Origin: Xiphophorus maculatus
Taxonomy: Eukaryota; Chordata; Actinopteri; Cyprinodontiformes; Poeciliidae
DNA length: 64,000 nucleotides
Direction of reading: 5' to 3'
Assembly (NCBI RefSeq): GCF_002775205.1
Contig: NC_036454.1
Span: 2,969,382 to 3,033,381 of the forward strand
Shown one piece after another: positions 37,501-46,637 of this stretch. The first letter of the stretch is position 1. Each line of letters opens with the position of its first letter. The position numbers and the translations under genes were made by a program. The notes under the pieces are model-generated. The model made no database searches, was not told the DNA's origin, and saw only the letters and a program-made list of their open reading frames with translations.

Positions 37501-40500
37501 TAGCCCAGCCCACAATTGGACCCACCCATTGTCCGCTTTAGCTCCGCCCCTCAACTTTAACAGCCTAGATTGACAGAAGAAATAATTTCATGATGACGCT
37601 GCAGGAACAGGAATCGACTATTCTAGCTGTACATTTTAATGATTTAATGGCATATTTAATAAATTGTCTAATAAATTAATTAAACATGCAGTTATTTTGT
37701 GCTACATTAAATTAAGCAGATTGTTCCAGAAGTCTCGACCTCCATTCAGATACAGATTTAGTCATGCTTCCATATTCTGTGTATAAATAAGAAGTTTTCC
37801 TCTGGAAATAATATTTTTCTGGACTCGGATGATAAATAAAATAAAATCCTGCTGCACTCTTAACAAACAGCAGCAGTTGTTCCTCCATGCTTTTCCATCC
37901 TGGCGTCCTGTTAACTTACACCTGTGCAGCAGCATACTGGTAAAAAAAACAAGCTACTTTTGTTACAGATTTAACTGTGTATAAATATTATTTGTGACTT
38001 TTGACTGAATAAAAACAGGACAGGTTTATATCTCTCATGGTTCTGGGATTAAAATGGTCGACACGTTCAGAGCCATAAACACTCCAACATTTGTACCAGA
38101 GCAGCCGTTAAACGCCTGCTGCTCCAGGATCAGAAACCCCTCTGAGGATTGATTGCTTCTGTCTGGTGTTGCAGAAAACATCCCTCAGGTGGGATCCAGA
38201 CATAACGACCCTCACGATCCGATCCGTCCACTGGAGCTGGCTTTGTTTTTCGGCTGTTTCTTTCCTCTCTGCTGGAGTTTTATTGTTGAACCTTAAGACA
38301 ACTCTTTGCTTTTTCTGTCTAAAAATACAAAATTCAGGTTTTATTTCTGTTTTTAATCAATTTTTCCTGAATAATCTGCTGTAAGTTCAACCACTGGGAG
38401 CAGAGAAGAGTTTTTTTCTCTGATGTTTTATCACATCAGCTCATTATGGTTCTCTGAAGAAACGTTAAGGGCTGCTGATGGTGGGAATTTACTTGAGGAC
38501 GGATTAAAATGAAGAAAAGCTGCTGAGTAGTGATGCAGAACATGCAGCATCACTCTGGTAAAATAAATCCACAGCTCCAGGTTTTGTCAGACAGAAAAGC
38601 ACTGAGGAAGAATTGGAGTCTGAGTGGAAACATTTAAACCTTCTGGGTCCAGATGATGTTTTTAATTTTATAAACCTGATTAATAGCACTTTATTTTAAT
38701 TAGCTAAATTATCACCAACGAAAAAAGCTGATTTTACTGATGCAAAATCAGCTTTTATTCACTTATTAAACTTCACTATTAATAATACAAGAAGCGTTTT
38801 CAATCGTAGAGTGACTCCATCTTGCTGGAAATTGACTCATTTTTCCAAATATATTTGCAAACTGTGTGAATTTATTTTAATAAGGTAAGAGTGCCAAACC
38901 CTTTCTAAATTTGGGTTCTACAATAATATAAATATGTAAAATCAAATGTTAATTTAATGATATATTACTAAATCAGTACGGAGAATGTTGCATCATCACA
39001 TCATCACTTTCAAACTGAAAATGTGATCAAGTTAAAACTTCAGAGATAATCAAACACCGGTTCGCTTTCTGTGACACTGAGTCCAGTTCTGGTTCTGCTC
39101 CAGGTTTCTTCCTGTAACCAGGAAGTTGTTTCTTTCCACTGTCGCCACATGCATGTTCAGTATGAGGGATCGCTCCAAAGTCAACCATTTGATCATCAAT
39201 CCAGCTTTATTTTGAAAATATTTGTTCCTGTTGGATTATAATCTTTTGTTTTATAACTTATAAAAATCTCAGCACTCAGAGATTAAATCTCTGACAGGAA
39301 GAACCGGCTTTAGTTTGATTTTATAAAAAATATTTTTTTATTTGGTTTAATTTTCTCCTAAATATTCAGAAATGTTTTATGTTTGTTGAGCGATCTTTGG
39401 GTTTAATATCTGCGTCTTTGTTTCTGCAGTGCTGGACTGGAGGATGACCGACCCGAACCATCCCATGAACGCTCTGATGCGTCTGAACCAGATCCATCCG
39501 GGCCTTCAGTACCGCCTGCTGTGTCAGTCGGGTCCGGTCCACGCTCCGGTCTTCACCATGTCTGTAGAGATCCAGGGAACCACATACCAGGCCAGCGGGA
39601 ACTCCAAGAGGACGGCCAAGCTGCAGGTGGCCCTGAAGGTACGGCCCGGTTCTCCAGACCCGACGGCCCGGTTCTCCAGACCCGACGGTTCTGTTAAATA
39701 TTCTCCAAGTTAGATGTTTTAGTCATGCTCTTATTTTGAAGGGGGTGAAGTCTGTTTAAGTTGCAGTTCCATATCTTCACAATTTTTTTTCACTTTATTT
39801 AAAACAAGGAACAAAATAAAAACAATAGAGAAGAAAACATAACCATAAATATAATTAAAGCTGCAAGCAGCCTCGGGCGGCCCTCGCAGCAAGCGCCGCT
39901 CCGGCCTATTGGCCACCGCGGGGGTTCCGGCCACCGCAGAAGCTCTCGCACGTTTTCCAGAGTCGCAGCCCGCTCCCCACCGCAGAAGCTCTGCCGCAGT
40001 TTCCAGCATCGCCGCCCGCTAGCCGCCGCAGAAGCTGTCGCGCATTTTCCCCGCCCGTCCACCGGGCGACAGGCGTGAATGCGTTCGGCGGCGCTCCCCG
40101 ACGACTGTCAAAAAATCTGGTGCAGATCGGTCGATGCGTCGAGGAGATACGGCCGATGTATTACCTTAGGGGGCGCAGTGGAGTCAAATTACATCTCAAA
40201 CCCGTCGGGCTCTTTAGAGGTGAACAAAGATCATACATATCCAGTTTGGCGCCAATCGGATGATCCATGTGTGAATTAGAGCCAAACGTATGTATATGGC
40301 GAGGGACTGATATTCGCCATTTGGCCACGCCCACACGGTTCAGCCAGCAGCGAGCATTGACAGAGTTTATCATCCGAATCATCTTGATTAGGTCAAGAGA
40401 GCCATAAACAGAGCTTTCCAAGGAAAAAAAAGACACTTCCTGTTCCGAGGGGGCGGGGCTTAGATGACGTCATAATATGATGACATAGCATTGTCAGGCA

Positions 40501-43500
40501 TCACACCAGGATGAGTCAGGCCAAGTTTGGTGCAGCTCGGTCAAAACATGTGGAATCTAGAAGCAAACGTATGGCATCGGCGTTACAGGTCACTTCGCCA
40601 CGCCGCCACACCCAGCTGCTTCATCGCAGCTGGTCAAGGCTTGGATCCACAACACACCAACATGTCTTCTGTCTCTGGACACAGTTTCATGTTGATTAGG
40701 TCAAAGGGCTAAGATAGCGACCGTTCACAGTAAAACATGACACTTCCTGTTCTCAGGGGGCGTGGCCTACGAAAAAAAAAAAATTCACCACAGGGTATTG
40801 TAGGACACCCGATGACGATCAATAACTGAACGTTTGGTCCCTCTATGTGTTTTTATATAGGAAATATAAGAGTTTCGTGTTTCATGGCAAGTAGGTGAAC
40901 TTTGACCCCTGGTAACCCCCCTTCAGCAAGCTCATACAGTCACCAATTTGATAGCTTTAAATCAGACATGCCTTATGATCAGACTGACCGAGTTTGAAGC
41001 CGATCAATCGAAATCCCTAGGAGGAGTTCGATCAAATGCGAAGGCTGTAAACGTCAAAATTGAGGTCCACAATGGACCTTCAATACAAAATGGCCGACTT
41101 CCTGTTGGGTTTCGACCATGGCTCTAAGAGACTTTTTTGTACGTCCTGACAAGATACACATATGTACCAAGTTTCGTAATTCTAGGTTAAAGCATGGCCT
41201 GGGGCTGTTCATTTAAAATACTCTAGGGGTCGCTATAGAGAAATTAGGCCACGCCCACCAAATTTTGTTATGAATTCCTGTCGGTGGGTGGATAAGGATC
41301 CATCCTAGTGAGTTTGGAGCAGCTGGGCCCGAAATTGTGGAATTCAGAGCCAAACGTATGGCAACGGCGTTACAGGTCACTTCGCCACGCCGCCACGCCC
41401 ACCTGCTATGTCAAAGCCGGTCGGTGTTGGAATCCACAACACCCCAACATGTCTTCTGTCTCTGGACACAGTTTCATGTTGATTAAGTCAAAGGGCTAAG
41501 ATAGCGACCGTTCACAGTAAAACATGACACTTCCTGTTCTCAGGGGGCGTGGCCTAAGTGATGTCATCATTTCACCACAGGGTATTTTAGGACACCCGAT
41601 GACGATCAATCACTGAAAGTTTGATCCCTCTATGTGTTTTTGTATAGGAAATATAAGAGTTTCGTGTTTCATGGCGAGTAGGTGAACTTTGACCCCTGCT
41701 AACCCCCCTTCAACATGCTCCAAAACTCACCAATTTGATAACTTTAAATCAAACATGCCTTATGATCAGACTGACCAAGTTTGAAGCCGATCAATCGAAA
41801 TCCCTAGGAGGAGTTCGATCAAATACGAAGGCTGTAAACAGCAAAATCGAGGTAAAAAATGGACGTTCAATACAAAATGGCCGACTTCCTGTGATAGTTG
41901 GCTTATAACATTAAATGTAAGTTCTGAGTCTTTTGGTGAGCTCTACAAGTGTACCAAATTTCATGTCTCTACGATGAAGTACGTTCATACCATTGTGTCA
42001 ACAGAAAATTGCTAGTTGCCGCCGTTGAGCAATTTTTTTTGCGATTTTTGCGACAACCTTAAAATTCAAAATTTTTAAATTTTCTAGTCGCCACCGCCAA
42101 GTTTGGTGAGTTTTTGAATATGATAAAGCCCCCAAAAAGGCACACGAAGAGGTGGGAAGAATCGTAATAATAAACAGTACAGATACAATAGGCCTTCGCA
42201 GCGCTTTGCTGCTCGGGCCTAATAACTGAGCTTTAAAGAATATAGAAATTATGTTCAAATGAAATTCATCTCACAGGTTGTATTTCTGTCAATGGCTTTA
42301 GGATTTAAACTTTATGTTATGGTCTGGATAGAGTCCTGAAGATAATCAGATCTGGAAATCAGATATTTGTTGCAGATGTTTGGAGGTGTGAATGATGTTT
42401 ACTGTGAATAACTAAAAAGTTGACAACATACATTTTCTGTATCACTAAGGTCACATTTTTCCATTACAAATAAATCAGCCTTACTTGTTAAAGTAATTGT
42501 AAAGTTTTTTTGATGGAAGAAGTTTGTCAGATCCTTCCAGAATATTCTTGTTTCCTGACCGAGGCTTTAGCGTCCGCAAAACTCAACAGCTATAAAACTG
42601 AGACCAAGAATCACTTCCTGCAGCGCAAACAGTTCAGGTAGCTGCGTAATTCCAAATCTGATCCTGCTGGGGGCGCTATACTATGAGGTAGCACATGTCT
42701 TTAGATATGGTGGATGTCAACGTGGCTAAAGCTAGCGCTTTAGCATTAGCTTCTGCTAAACATCGTGCTGGTGCAGCGCTCTGGCATTAGCAGAGCTAAT
42801 GCTTCAGGGCGGCTAGCTTCTTAGTTAGCGGTTCCCACCGCTGCTTGGTGCCTTGCTCAGAGACACTCCGTTCAGGCGCTCATCTCCATGGTAACGGTAA
42901 AGTCTCGTCTCTGGTTCCGTTCAGGCCCTTCAGGCTCTGGGTTTCGTGCTCGCCTCAGACGGGGACCTGGACTCTCTGAGCGCCGATGAGAAGTCTGACG
43001 GAGAAGGAAAGAACGACAGGATGTCCACCAGCTCCAGCTCCACATCCGTCACCTCCTCCACGGAGACGCAGGAGGTGGGAACACACACACACACACACAC
43101 ACACACCATAAAGTGTCTTTATAGCATAAAACAAACTGGAAATCTGATCAGTCTGAGGTGGGAAGGTGTTTTGTTTTTTTTCTCCTCTGTTGTTTATGAT
43201 ATTTAGATGATTAATTTATAAACAACGACTTCCTGTTTCCTCAAATCCATGTCAGTTCAGATTCCTGCTTTATGTCTCCTGTTGATTCTTAGAGTAAAAA
43301 AATCAACACCAAACGTTTATCGTCCAGTTTTTGGTTGAAAGAGAGAAAAGAGAAAAACAATAAATCATGCAAATGGAAATTGAGTTTGTTTAATTAATCA
43401 AACCATCAAATGATTTATTATTGCAGTAAAATCCATCAGATTGTGGTGATTTGACTAAATGTTGAAGCAAATTTAAGGTTATGAATAATTATATAAGGTG

Positions 43501-43788
43501 CTGTTAATTTAACATCAACAGGGACTCTGAAGGTCCGGGTTCTGATCTGGATTAACCGGTTCAGAACCAGGACAACCCGTTAACTCCCAGCATGCCTCTG
43601 TGTCTCAGTCCAGAGCTCCGGGTCCGATCCTGACGGCGGGCGGGAAAAACCCGGTGATGGAGCTGAACGAGAAGCGGCGCGGCCTGAAGTACGAGCTGAT
43701 CTCAGAGAGCGGCAGCAGCTACGACAAACGCTTCATCATAGAGGCATGAACACACACACACACTCACACCCACACACACACACACACG

Positions 43789-43824
<36 letters not shown>

Positions 43825-46637
43825 GAGAGATGCCGATAGGTTTCCTGTCCTCTCACTGCAGCTCAGTAGGAAGTAATGAGGGAGGAAGTGTTTGATGTTG
43901 GAAGCTTCCTACAGATCTCTGGAGATTTAAGGATGAATTCAGGCTTCAGACAGGAGCTGGAAATCCTTCAAAATTCTTAAAAATGTTTAAAAGTGTTTTG
44001 ATTTTAATTATTTATGTTCAAGGTTTGATTTCAGTATAAAATCCTTGAAAGTTCTTGATGCTCAACTCGCCCAGTTTTGGAATAAAGTGTAATCTAACAT
44101 TTGATTACATTTTATAAGATCATTTACAGTCGGAATCAGATATTTTTATACATTTTATTAAACAAATAACAAAAAACTTTCTCACTGTCTGAAATTAAAT
44201 CAAACTTTTCTTCTTTAGGTCAGTTAGAATCACCAAAATTATTTCTATTTGCTAAGTGAGTTTTTTAAAAACTTTTTTTGTATTTTGTGTTTCAGCTTCT
44301 AATTTGAGCAGGAAGGTTATTTATCTTCACATGATTTGTTTGGATTGTTTTAATGCGATGAATATTTATTATTCCTAATATCTCAGTGACTTATTGATAG
44401 TTTATTATTTATGTTAAACAGCTGTATTGAAACTGGGGAGTTTTTATTAAATTAGTGTTTTGTTGTCGGACCAGTCAGATGGTGAGAAACATTTCAAATG
44501 TAAAATTGTATTATATTTAGTTTAGTTTAGTTTCTCCCTGCTGTAGAGCATAGACAGTATTAATAATCATGTCATAGTGAATTGAAACTGTATTTTTTGT
44601 AATTTAAATTTGGTTTTGCATTATTTCTGCACAATGACATTAAAAGAAATTCTGACTTTGTCTTGTTTTTATCTCCAAAGTTTGAAAACGTACCTTGAAA
44701 AATGATTTATTTTACTGGGAAAACTTTACGGACCCTGAAAATGTCGCTGCAGCGCCTCAGGCATGCATCTGATCTGACCTGTGACCTCTGACCCTTGACC
44801 CTCTGTCCTGTGTCTCTCTGTCTCCCCCTGCAGGTGGAGGTGGATAAGCAGGTGTTCCGGGGAACCGGTCCCAATAAGAAGGTAGCCAAAGCCAGTGCGG
44901 CGCTCGCCGCTCTCAACAGCCTGTTCTCCGGATCCAAACCGACCAACGTGAAGAAGAAACGCCTCAACCCAGCAGTGAGTTCAGCTCTGAGGGAGACTGC
45001 GCCCCCCGCTGGCCAGTGGCTTCAGTTCAGCTCTGCTCTCTGTGTCTGTGCAGCCGAAGCGACCCCTGACCTCCGTGCTGACCATCCCGACGCTCGCCGC
45101 CAGACCTCCACGGGTCCCCGTCCTGCCCAGAGCGCCGTACATCAGCACGCCCCCCACACACGGCTACATCCCCCCAGGTGGGTCCGGTTGCAGATTAAAT
45201 AATCTTTCAGGATTAAATGAAGATTTTTCTGCTGTTTGGATCAAAACATGAAGAAAAAACTAGAATTTCCTTTAAAGATCTTCTGAACGTTGCAGCGGCT
45301 CGTTTCTGTTTCCTTGTCATGGATTCATACCTGAAAGACGAACCTGCTGAAATCCTACAAGCTTAGTTTCTGGTTGCCATGGCGATTGGCACATATTCTT
45401 GGCAGCAGAGGAAGCCCGCAGCATCACTGTTCACGACTGAAATGAACACCTTCTGTTCCTGCTGGAGACGAAGGTTCACTGTGAGAAAGTTAGTCTGGTT
45501 TCCTCTGAGACTTTAACACAAAACATGTTGGAGCACAAACTGTAAAAATCTATAATCCATAAACATTTAGTTTAGATTAGTTAAAAATGTTTTGAATTCT
45601 TTAAAAGTTTATATTTAGGCTAAACTGTCCAGAACTCTGCTTCAGTAAGGCCGTCTCAGAGTTTTGTGTTTCAGACTTAATGAGCTTTACTGCATGTTGG
45701 GACTGATGTAAAAACACAAAGACGTGACAAACTGCAGAAGAAGAAACAAACCGTCAGTTTTGATCTAAACAGTCTAAAAAATGTTTAGCAGAAACTTTAG
45801 TTTTAAAAATTCTACTTCCATTCTTTGGTTTAATTAACAGAAAAATCCCCAGTTGTTTTCTGGCAAGAAATGAATGTTTATTGTGTCTGGAAAACGAGCC
45901 GTTTCAAAAACCTCCAGATCATCAAATCACAATCACCCTCGTTACCTAGCAACCCAAGTGGAGCTAGTTTTACCGACGCATGCGCTGTACAATGGCTGCT
46001 GGAAAAGAAAGTCTTTAGTTGTTGACTTACCATTCAGAAACCACAGCTTTGTTCTTGTTGGTTATGCTGGAGGCTCCACTTCTGCTTTTCAAAGAAGGAC
46101 GTAGGGGTGGACATTTATTGTATTGCTTCATTTAGTGTGTAGATTTATCCCAACTCGATTAAAATGAAGCATAATGTCACCTGTACTGGAAGTTGCATGT
46201 TTTTGTAATTCTGATGTTTTCAGCTTCTTTCTGAAACAAACTGGAGTTATGCTGCAGTTTTTCTCCTCAGGTTATTAATGCATTTCTGATATTTCTGCCC
46301 TAAACCCCCTGAGGAAACCAGCTGCATGTCTGGAGGTTTTCTCTGACCGTCAGATTGAGGAAAACAGATTAAACTGTTTTCTGATGGTGACGGAAATTTT
46401 ATCTCCTCTGCAGGTTTCGGTGCGCCGTACGGCTACAGCCCTGCTGCCCCCCTCCCTGCCTACAGTAAGCCCCCTCTGCCTCTCTGATCAATAATCAATA
46501 ATCCATCCATCATCCCATCACTCCAGCTTCTGTTCTTTGGCTCTTCCTCAGGTCTTCCCTCCAGATTGCCCTCAGTAGTTGTTCCTGTCATTAGAGTCCC
46601 CCCAATTTACCCCGTCACCCACCTGTACCCCTACTAG
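23637..46637 (+). CDS. strbp: strbp isoform with the mammal-like C-terminus (proximal last exon)
   Basis: This isoform shares all coding exons to 46464 with the long form. It then uses the acceptor CTTCCTCAG (ending 46551) to a terminal exon at 46552-46637, in the same phase as the distal exon, with a stop at 46635. The end reads [19 protein letters not shown] and finishes HLYPY. It aligns with the mammalian STRBP end, which has a similar proline/valine-rich tail closing in aromatic residues. The total is 670 residues. A poly(A) signal follows at 47513. I infer that this is the ancestral isoform. The intron (46465-46551) is only 87 bases, normal for fish. Confidence 0.75.

Larger units (their letters stand above)
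34788..39429 (+). other. strbp: strbp intron 11
   Basis: This runs from GTGATT to TTTCTGCAG. It contains a TG microsatellite (about 35600-35670), a complete TTAA-flanked MITE (36149-36638) and a 39-bp minisatellite (37400-37516). A block at about 34890-35240, with repeated GGTTGACCT and GCAGCACAA words, looks like an old interspersed repeat. No exon was seen. Confidence 0.5.

Noticed and set aside
39429-39713. 94-codon frame taken as a whole as a small gene
   Set aside because: Only 39430-39638 is coding, as strbp exon 12 (start of dsRBD1). The rest is run-on into intron 12.
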